DNA from: Ancylobacter tetraedralis
Lineage (GTDB): Bacteria; Pseudomonadota; Alphaproteobacteria; Rhizobiales; Xanthobacteraceae
NCBI RefSeq assembly: GCF_014195655.1
Contig: NZ_JACICD010000002.1
Location: 558,001-622,000, forward strand
DNA length: 64,000 nucleotides
Direction of reading: 5' to 3'
Under the pieces are notes generated by a model that saw only the letters and a list, made by a program, of their open reading frames with translations, did not search any database and had not been told where the DNA came from. Below, in pieces: positions 1 to 9,411 of the stretch (position 1 is the stretch's first letter; each line of letters opens with the position of its first letter). The translations under genes were made by a program, and so were the position numbers.

Positions 1-864
1 GCCCTGCGCCTGCGCCCGGCGTTCCAGCTCAAGAAGCGAGGCGTCGACATAGGTGCGGTACCAATAGGCCTGCAGGAAGTGGAAGAAGAAACCCTCCTTC
101 CCGTCCAGAAAGCCGCGCCCGATCCCGTAGCGATAAAAGAAATACAGTGAGGAGCGCAGCGCGCTCGGCAGCCGGTTGTAGATGCGCTCCTTGAGGAAGC
201 GCTTGCGCCGGGCCGATCCGCTGAGGTCGCCGGCTTTCTCCCGGCTCTCGCCGGCCGCGCGCGAGGCGATGATGTCGTAGGCCTCGCGCCGCGCATAGCC
301 GATATGCTTGCCGGTCCACCAGGCGAGGTCGTTCAGATTGTGGTCGACCAGATCGCCCGGCAGCGTCGCCGTGACCGGGTTCTCGACCAGAATGTGCTCG
401 TCCATCCAGCGCTGCTCGATGCGCCCCGCGCCGCTGCGCCAGAGCCGCAGCATGAGCGCGGGGTAGAAAAAGCCATGGGTGATCGGCCGATCGAGAAACA
501 CCACCTTGCGGCGGAAATAGACCGCGTTCACCGCGCCGGGACGGGCGAGAAAGTCGCCGATCGCCTGCTGCAGCGCGGGCTCCAGATATTCGTCGGCATC
601 GATGCGCATGGTCCAGCCAGTGGTGATGCCGGCATTGTCGAGGCCCCACTGGAACTGGGTGGCGTAGTTGCGCCACGGGTTGAGGAACACCTCGGCGCCG
701 TGCGCGCGGGCGATCTCCGCCGTGTCGTCGGTGGAGTGGCTGTCGATCACGCAGATGCGCGCGGCCACCGGGCGCAGGCTGTCGATGCAGCGGGCAATAT
801 GTTTCGCCTCGTTGAAGGTGAGGATGATGGCGGTGATTCCGCCGGGGCTGTCGCTCTGCGCCAT
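1..864 (-). CDS. Glycosyltransferase family 2 protein (C-terminus cut by window edge)
   Basis: The frame starts at ATG 864 and stays open for 288 codons to base 1 without a stop, so the C-terminus lies outside the window. The first residues read ITAIILTFNEAKHIARC, the GT-A opening of family 2 transferases. The nucleotide-binding DSHSTDDT stretch and a metal-binding RIDADEYL (DxD-type) motif follow within the first 100 residues. Such enzymes add one sugar to a lipid-linked oligosaccharide at the cytoplasmic face. The start is only 2 nt after the stop of the upstream fusion glycosyltransferase, so the two genes are probably co-transcribed. It resembles WaaE/KdtX-type transferases; the sugar donor cannot be read from the sequence. 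Confidence 0.85.
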   Translation of the reverse strand, partial: MAQSDSPGGITAIILTFNEAKHIARCIDSLRPVAARICVIDSHSTDDTAEIARAHGAEVFLNPWRNYATQFQWGLDNAGITTGWTMRIDADEYLEPALQQAIGDFLARPGAVNAVYFRRKVVFLDRPITHGFFYPALMLRLWRSGAGRIEQRWMDEHILVENPVTATLPGDLVDHNLNDLAWWTGKHIGYARREAYDIIASRAAGESREKAGDLSGSARRKRFLKERIYNRLPSALRSSLYFFYRYGIGRGFLDGKEGFFFHFLQAYWYRTYVDASLLELERRAQAQG

Positions 865-866
865 GC

Positions 867-2786
867 TCAGCGCCTCCGGAAGGGTTTGCGGGGCTTCAGC
901 GCCACGGCCGGGTTGCCCGAATAGATGGTCCAGGCCGTGAGGTCGCGCAGGGCGACCCCGCGCGCGCCGAGCACCGCGCCCTCGCCCACGGTGACGCCGG
1001 GCCCCACGAAGGCCTCGGCGCAGATCCAGGCGTCGTCATGGATGGTGATCGGGCGCACGCGCAGCTGGAAATCGGCGCTCTGCACGTCATGGGTGCCGCT
1101 GCACAGATGCGCGCGCTGCGAGACGACGACATGGTGTCCGATCCGCGTCGGCGCCATGCAGTAGCAGATGACGCCCGGCCCCAGCGCCGAATAGGGCGCC
1201 ATGTCGAGATTGGGCGGATACCAGACGCGCGCGCTGCCATAGACCTGCACGCCCGTGCCGATGCGCGCACCGAACAGCCGCAGCAGCATCGCCCGCCAGC
1301 GGCGCAGCGGCGGCGGCGTCCAGGCGGCGAGCAGAGCCCAGGTGAGCTGCCACACCACCCGCAGCAGCCGGTGCTTCAGCGGAAAGCTCGGGGCCCCCTC
1401 GAAGGTGGCGGTGCTGTTGGCCGCCAGCGGCCCGCCGGGGGAGGGCGGGCGAGCGGCCGAAGAGGTGGGCGAAGGGGAGGGCGAAGGGGTGGGCGAGGCA
1501 GCAGGCAAGGCCGTGGCAATGGTATCCGCGGTCACGGGCGTGCCCGCCGAGGGCACGGGAACTCGCTCGTCCGCGGGATGGGCCTCGCCGCGATAGGTGG
1601 CGACGAGTGCGTTGACGACAGCGTCCTGCGAGAACACCTCGCGGTGCAACTGCCGGGCATTCTCCACCATGGTGGTAACGCGTGCGTCGGGCCATGTGAC
1701 GAAATCGGCGATCTCCCGCTCCAGCGCGGCGGCATCCGGGCTGATGGCCAGCGCGGCGCCGCGCTCGAAGCCGATGCCGAGATTGCAGGCTGGCGTCATC
1801 AGTACGGGCAGCCCGGCGGCCCAGGCCTCCAGAACGGTCATCGGCAGGCCCTCGCTCTTGGAGGGCAGCAACAGGGCATCCGCGCCGGCCAGCGAGCGGG
1901 CCTTGCCGTCGCCATATTGCGGGCCGGCATAGGTCACGTTGCCGAAGCGCGCGGCCAGCGCTTCGATCCGCCCGACGAAATCGGGCGAGCCATCGACCCA
2001 GCCGCAGAACACCAGCTGATTGCCGGCGGCGAACGCGTCATTTCCGGCCGACAGCGATTCCCAGGCGTCGCACAGTTCGCGCCAGCCCTTCTTTTCGTGG
2101 ATGCGGCCGAAGAACAGATGGACGCGCCGCCCCTCCATGGCCGGCTGCCACCAGTCCGGCCGCTGCTCGACCACGGGCGCGGGGGGCACGAAATTCGGCA
2201 CGACGACGCAGGAGGCTGCCGTGCCGAGCGCCGCCTCGACATCGGAGCGCTCCTTCACGGTCAACACCTGGATCGCGTCGGCCTTGCGCAGGAACTGGTC
2301 CTGATAAAGCGCGGAAACGGCCGCCTTCAGCCGGCGCGAGCGGGCCATGATCCAGGCTTCCAGCATGCCGTGCGGCGTCACCACCACGCGCTGGCCCCGC
2401 CACCGGCTTTTCGACAGATGCGCGCACAGGTCATGAAACATCCACACGCCATGCACGTGCAGCACGTCCGCCCGGCGCCGCAGGAGGAAGGCGAGCATGC
2501 CGGGCGAGAAGCCGAAATTGCTTGGCCCATGGGAGCGGAAGGCATGGATCGGCACGTCCGGCCAGCCGGGGCGGTCGGTCGCGAAATGCTCGCTCTCCAG
2601 CGTCACCACTTCCAGCGCGATATCAGGCCGGCGCGACAGCGCATGTGCGAGAAGGCGTGCGGATTCCGAGACGCCACCGGCGCTGCGGCAGATCGCCGGC
2701 AACACCAGGAAGAGGCGCGTCGGCGGCATGTCGGGTTGCGCGCCGGCGCCCGTGGCGCGGCCCTCAGCGTTCATCGTCCTGGACAT
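867..2786 (-). CDS. Two-domain protein: GT4 glycosyltransferase fused to WcaF-like acetyltransferase
   Basis: About 639 residues from ATG 2786; ATG 2774 or 2729 are alternatives, and the frame stays open further upstream but that part looks non-coding. Residues 1-420 form a GT-B glycosyltransferase group 1: N-terminal LFLVLPAICRSAGGVSESAR, FFGRIHEKKGW, and the donor-site EX7E as SEGLPMTVLEAW near residue 311. A Pro/Ser-rich linker (about 430-455) leads to a left-handed beta-helix domain (about 470-639). Its IGTGVQVYGSARVWYPPNL, SGTHDV and GVTVGEGAVLGARG stretches resemble the colanic-acid O-acetyltransferase WcaF. The protein would add a sugar and acetylate the product or a neighbouring residue. 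These activities are usually separate genes, so the fusion is unusual. Confidence 0.8.
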   Translation of the reverse strand: MSRTMNAEGRATGAGAQPDMPPTRLFLVLPAICRSAGGVSESARLLAHALSRRPDIALEVVTLESEHFATDRPGWPDVPIHAFRSHGPSNFGFSPGMLAFLLRRRADVLHVHGVWMFHDLCAHLSKSRWRGQRVVVTPHGMLEAWIMARSRRLKAAVSALYQDQFLRKADAIQVLTVKERSDVEAALGTAASCVVVPNFVPPAPVVEQRPDWWQPAMEGRRVHLFFGRIHEKKGWRELCDAWESLSAGNDAFAAGNQLVFCGWVDGSPDFVGRIEALAARFGNVTYAGPQYGDGKARSLAGADALLLPSKSEGLPMTVLEAWAAGLPVLMTPACNLGIGFERGAALAISPDAAALEREIADFVTWPDARVTTMVENARQLHREVFSQDAVVNALVATYRGEAHPADERVPVPSAGTPVTADTIATALPAASPTPSPSPSPTSSAARPPSPGGPLAANSTATFEGAPSFPLKHRLLRVVWQLTWALLAAWTPPPLRRWRAMLLRLFGARIGTGVQVYGSARVWYPPNLDMAPYSALGPGVICYCMAPTRIGHHVVVSQRAHLCSGTHDVQSADFQLRVRPITIHDDAWICAEAFVGPGVTVGEGAVLGARGVALRDLTAWTIYSGNPAVALKPRKPFRRR

Positions 2787-3357
2787 GTTGTCTCGAAGGC
2801 AAGGGCGGATTCGGAAGGAATGATGGCGGGAACTGATGGATAGCACGCCCGCCGCCCGGGGGAAGGCGTCGCGCGCCACAATCGTCGCTCGGGCAAAATG
2901 CCGGATCCAGCATGCCGGAAGGGGCATCATCGCAGGCCGCGCATGGTGACAGCCGATGTGCGGCCGATTAGAGTGCGGCGCAATAAGTGCTTCGGGGGCT
3001 GGAGCGCCGACATTGCAAGGGCCGATTCGACGTTCGCGGCATTCCTGTCGTGCGCGTGGGCCTCGTGCAGGTCGACGTTGTGGCCATGTGGGCCGGTGGG
3101 GACGACTTGACGTTTGCTGTGCGGGGCCGCGGACAGGCTGTGTCGCGCGGGGCGGGACGAGGCGAGGATGCCGGCGTGACGGCATCGCGTTCGTGCCCAC
3201 CCGCCATGCTCGCGCGCGCCGTTGACCGGTCCTGCCCGGCGGCCGCCACCCGTGCCGCCACCCGTACCGGACCGTCGTCTCCTGCCTTCCGGGCCTCGCT
3301 CGTTTCCGCCACCCTGCCCAACTTTCCTCTGCACCGCCGTAAGGACTGCGTACAAAG
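2787..3357. other. Divergent intergenic region before gmd
   Basis: This 571-base stretch separates the leftward glycosyltransferase genes from the rightward gmd operon and should hold both promoters. I see no convincing coding frame, RNA gene or repeat. Immediately before gmd the sequence reads GTAAGGACTGCGTACAAAG, giving an AAGGA ribosome binding site a little far from the ATG. No clear -35/-10 pair stands out. Confidence 0.5.
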
Positions 3358-4428
3358 ATGACTTCGACCCGTAAGGTTGCCCTGATCACCGGCGTCACCG
3401 GGCAGGATGGCGCCTATCTTGCGCAGCTTCTGATCGACAAGGGCTATCTGGTCCACGGCGTGAAGCGGCGTTCGTCTTCCTTCAACACCGGACGCATCGA
3501 GAATATCTATCAGGATCCGCACGAGACGGATCCGCGCTTCATCCTTCACTACGGCGACATGACCGATGCGACCAATCTGATCCGCATCGTGCAGGAGACG
3601 CAGCCCGACGAGATCTACAATCTCGCCGCGCAGTCGCATGTGCAGGTGTCGTTCGAGACGCCGGAATACACCGCCAATGCCGACGGCATCGGCACCCTGC
3701 GGCTGCTGGAGGCGATCCGCATTCTCGGCCTTGAGAAGAAGACGCGCTTCTACCAGGCCTCGACCTCCGAGCTCTACGGCCTCGTGCAGGAAGTGCCGCA
3801 GTCGGAGACGACCCCGTTCTATCCGCGCTCGCCCTATGCGGCCGCCAAGCTCTATGCCTACTGGATCGTGGTGAACTACCGCGAGGCCTATGGCCTGTAT
3901 GCCGCCAACGGCATCCTGTTCAACCATGAGAGCCCGCTGCGCGGCGAGACCTTCGTCACCCGCAAGATCACCCGCGCCGCCGCCGCCATCAAGCTGGGCA
4001 AGCAGGAAAAGCTCTATCTCGGCAATCTCGACGCCAAGCGCGACTGGGGCCATGCCCGCGAATATGTGCGCGGCATGTGGCTCATCCTGCAGCAGGACGT
4101 GCCCGAGGATTTCGTGCTCGCCACCGGCGAGACGACGGAAGTGCGCCAGTTCGTGAGCTGGGCGTTCGAGGATGTCGGCATCACGCTGGAATGGCGCGGC
4201 AGCGGCGTCGACGAGAAGGGCTATGACGCCGCCACTGGCCGGCTTCTGGTCGAGGTCGACCCGCGCTATTTCCGCCCGACCGAGGTGGACCTGCTGATCG
4301 GCGACCCGCGCAAGGCGCACGAGAAGCTCGGCTGGAAGCACGACACGTCCGTGCGCGAACTCTGCCGCGAGATGGTGGTCGAGGACCTCCGGGTCATGCA
4401 GACTTCGACCATCATGAAGGAGGCCTGA
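3358..4428 (+). CDS. gmd: GDP-mannose 4,6-dehydratase
   Basis: This enzyme converts GDP-D-mannose to GDP-4-keto-6-deoxy-D-mannose, the first committed step to GDP-L-fucose. The 356-residue protein is full length for the family. It opens with the Rossmann motif [15 protein letters not shown]. The Gmd signatures [13 protein letters not shown] and HYGDMTD follow, then STSELYG, and the catalytic YxxxK as [12 protein letters not shown] near residue 160. [16 protein letters not shown] is also characteristic. It is followed after 2 nt by the GDP-fucose synthase gene, the usual operon pair. Identification is firm. Confidence 0.97.
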   Translation: MTSTRKVALITGVTGQDGAYLAQLLIDKGYLVHGVKRRSSSFNTGRIENIYQDPHETDPRFILHYGDMTDATNLIRIVQETQPDEIYNLAAQSHVQVSFETPEYTANADGIGTLRLLEAIRILGLEKKTRFYQASTSELYGLVQEVPQSETTPFYPRSPYAAAKLYAYWIVVNYREAYGLYAANGILFNHESPLRGETFVTRKITRAAAAIKLGKQEKLYLGNLDAKRDWGHAREYVRGMWLILQQDVPEDFVLATGETTEVRQFVSWAFEDVGITLEWRGSGVDEKGYDAATGRLLVEVDPRYFRPTEVDLLIGDPRKAHEKLGWKHDTSVRELCREMVVEDLRVMQTSTIMKEA

Positions 4429-4430
4429 TC

Positions 4431-5363
4431 GTGTACGATCTGGCCGGCAAGAAGGTCTTCGTGGCCGGGCATCGCGGCATGGTCGGCTCGGCGGTGGTGC
4501 GCCGCCTCGCCGCGGAGGGCTGCGAGGTCATCACCGCCACCCGCGCGGAAGCGGACCTGAAGAACCAGGCGGCGGTCGAGGCCTTCATGGCGCGGGCGCG
4601 GCCGGACGTGGTGGTGATCGCCGCGGCCAAGGTCGGCGGCATTCTCGCCAACGACACGTTTCCCGCCGATTTTCTCTACGACAACCTGATGATCGAGGCG
4701 AACCTCATTGCCGCCGCGCATAATGTCGGCGTCGGCAAGCTGCTCTTCCTCGGCTCCTCCTGCATCTATCCGAAATTCGCGGACCAGCCGATCGTCGAGG
4801 ATTCGCTGCTCACCGGCCCGCTTGAGCCGACCAATGAGTGGTACGCCATCGCCAAGATCGCCGGCATCAAGCTGGCGCAGGCCTATCGCCGCCAGCACGG
4901 GCACGACTACATCAGCGCCATGCCGACCAATCTCTACGGGCCGGGCGACAATTTCGACCTCAATTCCAGCCATGTGATGCCGGCGCTGATCCGCAAGGCG
5001 CATGAGGCGAAGCTGCGTGGCGACCGGGAAGTCGTGGTCTGGGGCACCGGCACGCCGCGCCGCGAGTTCCTGCACTGCGACGACTGTGCCGACGCGCTGG
5101 TGTTCCTGCTCAAGAACTATTCCGGCTACGAGCACGTGAATGTCGGCTCCGGCGAGGACGTCACCATTCTCGAACTGACCCGCCTCGTCTGCGAGGTGGT
5201 CGGCTTCGAAGGCGAGATCGTGCATGACCTCACCAAGCCGGACGGCACGCCGCGCAAGCTGATGAGCGCGGACAAGCTGCGCGCGCTCGGCTGGGCGCCG
5301 CGTATCGGCCTGAAGCAGGGCCTGACGGAGACCTATGAGTGGTTCAAGGCCCATGCCGCCTGA
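4431..5363 (+). CDS. fcl: GDP-L-fucose synthase (epimerase/reductase)
   Basis: This bifunctional 3,5-epimerase/4-reductase finishes GDP-L-fucose from the Gmd product using NADPH. Start is GTG 4431, supported by an AAGGAGG site 7 nt upstream inside the end of gmd. The 310 residues match family length. Seen are the Rossmann motif [12 protein letters not shown], the [13 protein letters not shown] segment carrying the epimerase Cys, the catalytic Tyr-Lys as [10 protein letters not shown], and [10 protein letters not shown] with the second epimerase acid/base His. The gene is tightly coupled to gmd and overlaps the next glycosyltransferase gene. Confidence 0.96.
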   Translation: MYDLAGKKVFVAGHRGMVGSAVVRRLAAEGCEVITATRAEADLKNQAAVEAFMARARPDVVVIAAAKVGGILANDTFPADFLYDNLMIEANLIAAAHNVGVGKLLFLGSSCIYPKFADQPIVEDSLLTGPLEPTNEWYAIAKIAGIKLAQAYRRQHGHDYISAMPTNLYGPGDNFDLNSSHVMPALIRKAHEAKLRGDREVVVWGTGTPRREFLHCDDCADALVFLLKNYSGYEHVNVGSGEDVTILELTRLVCEVVGFEGEIVHDLTKPDGTPRKLMSADKLRALGWAPRIGLKQGLTETYEWFKAHAA

Positions 5364-6630
5364 ACCGACCGTCCCCGGCGCGGGGGCGCCCGCCGCTCCG
5401 CGCGCGCTGCGAATCCTCATCCTCGGCCTCAACTACGCGCCCGACATGGTCGGCATCGCGGTCTATACCAGCGATCTCGCCGAGCATCTCGTGCGCGGCG
5501 GCCATGTGGTCGAGGTGGTGGCCGGCAAGCCCTATTACCCCGCCTGGCGCGTGCCGGAGGCCTTTCGCAGCGGCTGGCGGCGGCGGACGCGCGAGAACGG
5601 CGTGGATGTGACCCGCGTCGCCCACTACGTGCCGGCCAAGCCCACCGGGGCGCGCCGCATCCTGCATCATGCCAGCTTTGCCGCTTCGAGCCTCGTTCCC
5701 GCGCTGGCGGCGGCGCGGCGGATGCGGCCGGACGTGGTGATCCAGGTCTCGCCCTCGCTGATCGCCGCACCGGTCGCGCGCCTCGCCGCTTCCGTGGGCG
5801 GTGCGCGCTCCTGGCTGCACATCCAGGATTTCGAGGTCGAGGCGGCCATCGCCACCGGGCTGGTGAAGGGCGGCACGACGCTGAAGCTGGCGCTGGCCTT
5901 CGAGCGCCGCGTGCTCTCCTGGTTCGATCGCGTGAGCTCGATCTCGCCCGCCATGTGCCGCAAATGCCGCGAGAAGGGCGTGCCGGCGGACCACGTCGTC
6001 GAGTTCCGCAACTGGGCGGACATTGACAGCGTGACCCCGCGTAGGGAGCCCTCGACCTATTCCGGTGAATGGAATGTGACCACGCCCCATGTCGCGCTCT
6101 ATTCCGGCAACATCGCCAACAAGCAGGGCATCGAGATCGTGCTGGAAGCCGCGCGCCGGCTCGGCCATCGCCGCGACCTGACCTTCGTCATCTGCGGCGA
6201 GGGCCCCAACCGGGCCAATCTCGAGGCGCAGGCGGGCGACCTCGGCAATATCCGCTTCCACGCCCTGCAGCCCAAGGAGCGGCTCGGCGACCTGCTCTCC
6301 CTCGCCAGCGTTCACCTGCTGCCGCAGGCGGCGGGAGCGGCCGATCTGGTGCTGCCCTCCAAGCTGACCAACATGCTCGCTTCGGGCCGCCCCGTGGTGG
6401 CGACGGCGGCGGCCGGAACCGGCCTTGCGGACGAGGTGGAAGGCTGCGGCATCGTGGTGCCGCCGGAGGATGGCGCCGCGTTCGCAGCCGCGATCGAGGA
6501 TCTGCTCGACAATGCGCCGGCCCGCGCCAGCCTGGGCGTTGCGGCACGCCGGCGGGCGGAGACGCGCTGGGCGCGCGATGCCATTATCGGCGGTCTGGTC
6601 GGGGAGCTCGGTCGGTTGACGCGGGGCTAG
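5353..6630 (+). CDS. WcaI-like glycosyltransferase (GT4)
   Basis: A 425-residue GT-B glycosyltransferase resembling WcaI of colanic acid clusters. Recognisable segments are [34 protein letters not shown], the [14 protein letters not shown] block, [12 protein letters not shown] and the C-terminal [17 protein letters not shown]. The ATG at 5353 overlaps the fcl stop by a few bases; an earlier in-frame ATG at 5335 would lengthen the overlap. Co-transcription with gmd and fcl suggests a role in assembling a fucose-containing repeat unit. WcaI is itself only assigned by context in Escherichia coli, so the donor is unknown. Confidence 0.88.
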   Translation: MPPEPTVPGAGAPAAPRALRILILGLNYAPDMVGIAVYTSDLAEHLVRGGHVVEVVAGKPYYPAWRVPEAFRSGWRRRTRENGVDVTRVAHYVPAKPTGARRILHHASFAASSLVPALAAARRMRPDVVIQVSPSLIAAPVARLAASVGGARSWLHIQDFEVEAAIATGLVKGGTTLKLALAFERRVLSWFDRVSSISPAMCRKCREKGVPADHVVEFRNWADIDSVTPRREPSTYSGEWNVTTPHVALYSGNIANKQGIEIVLEAARRLGHRRDLTFVICGEGPNRANLEAQAGDLGNIRFHALQPKERLGDLLSLASVHLLPQAAGAADLVLPSKLTNMLASGRPVVATAAAGTGLADEVEGCGIVVPPEDGAAFAAAIEDLLDNAPARASLGVAARRRAETRWARDAIIGGLVGELGRLTRG

Positions 6631-6889
6631 AGCGTTTTCCGCGAGAGTTTGATCGGCTTTCGTGGTTCGAAAGTGCTCCCGTTTCGTGGATCGAGAGAGC
6701 TTTCGAGGGACGTGGATGTCCGGCGCGAAAACGCGCCGGGATGAATACCGGGCGCATTTTCGGTGAACCCGTGTTCGCTGAAACGGCACCGGGTCGTCGG
6801 TCCGGCTGGACCGGGACATATCGAGCGCAAGGCCTGGGTCGCCTCGGCATTGCATGATTTCTGTCGGGTGTGACACGCGCGAACGGGCC
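6631..6889. other. Intergenic region with a GC hairpin
   Basis: Between the WcaI-like and CgeB-like genes there is no supported coding frame. The stretch just after the stop begins AGCGTTTTCCGCGAGAG, a type of sequence common between genes in Hyphomicrobiales. At 6720-6739 there is a perfect hairpin, an 8-bp stem CCGGCGCG with an AAAA loop. It lacks a following T-run, so it may attenuate or stabilise RNA rather than terminate strongly. Confidence 0.45.
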
Positions 6890-7927
6890 ATGCGGATTCT
6901 GTATATTGGAAGTGCCGGCGGCATATCGCTCATGATGCGGAACGCGCTCGTGCGTCTGGGTCACGCGGTGGTGGGCGTCGATCCCTATGAAGTCCTGCGC
7001 GGCAACCGGCTGCTGAACAGCTGGTCCTGGCATTCCGGCGCGCTGGGCACTGCCTTTCTGGCGGAGCGGCATATCCGCCGCAGCGTCGGCGACCAGTTTT
7101 TCGATCTCGCCGTGGTCGACAATGGCGAACTCGTGCCACCCGGCGCCGTCGAATTCCTGCGCGCACGAGCCGGGCGGGTGGCGCTGTTCAACGGCGACAA
7201 TCCCTTTGTCGGGCGAGATGGCCGGCGCTGGCGCACGCTGCTGGCGGCGCTGCCGCATTACGACCTGTTCGTCACCGCCCGCCAGTCCACCGCCGACGTG
7301 GCGCCTTCCCATGGCGCGCGGCGGGTTCTTCGGGTCAATTTCTTTGCCGATGAGGTGCTGCACCGGCCGGCCCGGCCGAGCGAGGAGGAGCGCGCGCTCT
7401 ATGGCTCGCCGGTGTCCTTCGTCGGCACCTGGTTTCCCGAGCGGGGCCCCTTCATGGAGACGCTGCTGCGCCGCGGCGTGCCGTTGAAGATCATCGGCCC
7501 GCGCTGGAACAAGGCGGGCAACTACGACGCCATCCGTCACGCGGTGCTGCCCGGCTATCTCAACCCGAAACAATATTCCGCGGCGGTGCGCAGCAGCGCC
7601 ATCGCCATCGCCATGCTGTCGAAGGGCAATGAGGACCTCCACACCTCCCGCTCGGCGGAAATCCCCGCGATGGGCATCCTCATGTGCGCCGAGCGGACCT
7701 CGGAACATCTGCAGATGTATCGCGAGGGCGAGGAGGCGGTGTTCTGGTCGTCGGCCGACGAGTGCGCCGACATCTGTCTCGGCCTGCTGGCCGACCCGGA
7801 CCGTATTGCCCGCATCGCCGAAGCAGGGCACAAGCGTGTGCAGACGAACGATACCTGGACCGGCCGGACGATGGAGCGCATCGTGAGGGAAGCCGTCGAA
7901 CCCGGCGATGGCGTGCATGGGGCGTGA
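6890..7927 (+). CDS. CgeB-like glycosyltransferase family protein
   Basis: From ATG 6890 the protein is 345 residues and opens MRILYIGSAGGISLMMRNAL, typical of the CgeB/spore-coat-type glycosyltransferase family. An ATG at 6854 is possible but adds an uncharacteristic extension. The C-terminal half has the family pattern VSFVGTWFPERGPFME, LPGYLNPKQYSAA, TSRSAEIPAMGILM, then EGEEAVFWSS before a C-terminal glycosyltransferase domain. It probably transfers a sugar during polysaccharide repeat assembly. Its acceptor and donor are unknown. Confidence 0.82.
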   Translation: MRILYIGSAGGISLMMRNALVRLGHAVVGVDPYEVLRGNRLLNSWSWHSGALGTAFLAERHIRRSVGDQFFDLAVVDNGELVPPGAVEFLRARAGRVALFNGDNPFVGRDGRRWRTLLAALPHYDLFVTARQSTADVAPSHGARRVLRVNFFADEVLHRPARPSEEERALYGSPVSFVGTWFPERGPFMETLLRRGVPLKIIGPRWNKAGNYDAIRHAVLPGYLNPKQYSAAVRSSAIAIAMLSKGNEDLHTSRSAEIPAMGILMCAERTSEHLQMYREGEEAVFWSSADECADICLGLLADPDRIARIAEAGHKRVQTNDTWTGRTMERIVREAVEPGDGVHGA

Positions 7928-7987
7928 CAGGCAGTTCCTGCCGCGCGCTTGCACGCGACGCGATGCCGGGATCGGCAGGGAAATCCG

Positions 7988-9268
7988 ATGCTGTTCTATC
8001 TGATCCTATTCGTCGAACTGATCATGCTCGCTGAGCTGATGGTGCGCATTCGCCTGTTGACGTCCGCTCATCTCATTCTGATGTATATTATCCTGTCCCA
8101 GATCGTTTTCTGGTCGGCGGACTGGCTTGGCTACGAGGAACTTGTCGATGGGCTTCCGTCGTCATTTCTCTATTTCACGACAGAAGGAGTGCTGTTTTAT
8201 TTTGCGTTTTTCATATTGTTTTATCTATCGACTGTCGGAATAAAGATAAAGAATATAACAAAAATCGTTGACGATATCAGGAATTCCATAAACTCGGCCA
8301 GAAGTATACAATATTACATATTTATATTTTGTGTATCTTTCATAATAATAGACTTTATTGCGATAGATAAAGATGTTTTGTGGAAAAATTACCGATATCT
8401 ATTCATTGGTGGCGGAGAGTCTCTTATCTATTCGAATCCGATCACGCGGATCGCCCATTCGACAACGCCGATCCTCGCGATCGTCTCGGTTTTCGGCTTC
8501 TTCTCCAACCTGTTCGGCCGGAATTTTCGTTGGGCAATGCTGTGGTTCGTCCCTGCGCTGTGGATGGTCGCCTATGCCACGGCGTCGGCGTCGCGCCTTT
8601 CCGCCATGCTGATGTTCGTGCCGATCGTGCTCGGCATCGTCATGCTGCGCCGAGGCCGTCTGCTGGTGGGCATCGTGTTCGGCCTCGCGGCTGTCATGGA
8701 GCTGGGGGCCGCCCTGTGGGGCCGAGGCAATCTCGAATTCGGCATCTCCGCCATCCCGACCATGCTCGGCGGGGCTCTGTCGGAAGGGCTCGATCTCAGC
8801 GATTACAGCCTCAATCTCTTCCAGGGAATTTTCGTGACCAGCGATTCCCTGATGATCGGCGGAAACTTCTCGGATCGGTACAGCCTTCTGTCGATGTCGC
8901 CTTTCCCCTCCTTCATCGACGGCTTCAACAACATCCTCGAATCGGATCAGATCCGGCTTCATCTGTTCGTGCCGATGAGCGCCCTGGCCGAGGTGATCCT
9001 GTTCGGATGGCCGTACGCCGTGGTTTTCTTCGGGATCTTTGCCTATACCGTGCGGCTGTCGATCCGGCTCTCGCGAAAAAACGGCGTGCTCTACATTCTC
9101 TTTACGCCCTATGTGTTCCTCCTGTTCGTCATCGCCAACGCCTATCCGACGCGGAACGTGTTCCGGCAGTTGGTCTATGTCCTGATCCTCTCGGTGATCG
9201 CCAGCCTGTTCGTGGGGTGGCTGGGGCGCAGAAAGCAGGCCGCGCCGGGGGGCTTGCGGCGGAGGTAA
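7988..9268 (+). CDS. Polytopic membrane protein, probable Wzy-type oligosaccharide polymerase
   Basis: Start ATG 7988 follows GGCAGGGAAATCCG; the protein is 426 residues. It is strongly hydrophobic with roughly ten to twelve membrane segments, beginning LFYLILFVELIMLAELMV. A long loop (about residues 255-340) lies before the last helices, the layout of O-antigen/exopolysaccharide polymerases. No sequence motif proves the function; the call rests on topology and location in a polysaccharide locus that otherwise lacks a polymerase. Bases about 8190-8430 are far more AT-rich than the surroundings and use ATA and AGA codons freely, suggesting recent acquisition of at least this part. Confidence 0.72.
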   Translation: MLFYLILFVELIMLAELMVRIRLLTSAHLILMYIILSQIVFWSADWLGYEELVDGLPSSFLYFTTEGVLFYFAFFILFYLSTVGIKIKNITKIVDDIRNSINSARSIQYYIFIFCVSFIIIDFIAIDKDVLWKNYRYLFIGGGESLIYSNPITRIAHSTTPILAIVSVFGFFSNLFGRNFRWAMLWFVPALWMVAYATASASRLSAMLMFVPIVLGIVMLRRGRLLVGIVFGLAAVMELGAALWGRGNLEFGISAIPTMLGGALSEGLDLSDYSLNLFQGIFVTSDSLMIGGNFSDRYSLLSMSPFPSFIDGFNNILESDQIRLHLFVPMSALAEVILFGWPYAVVFFGIFAYTVRLSIRLSRKNGVLYILFTPYVFLLFVIANAYPTRNVFRQLVYVLILSVIASLFVGWLGRRKQAAPGGLRRR

Positions 9269-9411
9269 CGCGGGTTGGCAGGCGTCGGTTGGATCCTCGA
9301 AGGTGAGGCCTCGCCGAGACCTGGCGGTTGAAATGGGTGGAAGCCGCGCATGAAGGGTGGGCCTGTTGAGGCGGTGCCAGGGGCGTCGGTTCGGTCGATG
9401 AGGGAAATGGA

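Noticed and set aside
1038..2843. Long open frame antisense to the GT4-acetyltransferase fusion
   Set aside because: It mirrors the opposite codon frame of a high-GC gene; its composition (Arg/Gly/His/Gln-rich) matches no family.
5344..6933. Long minus-strand frame across the WcaI-like gene
   Set aside because: Complementary shadow of a well-supported gene, with no domain or ribosome binding site.
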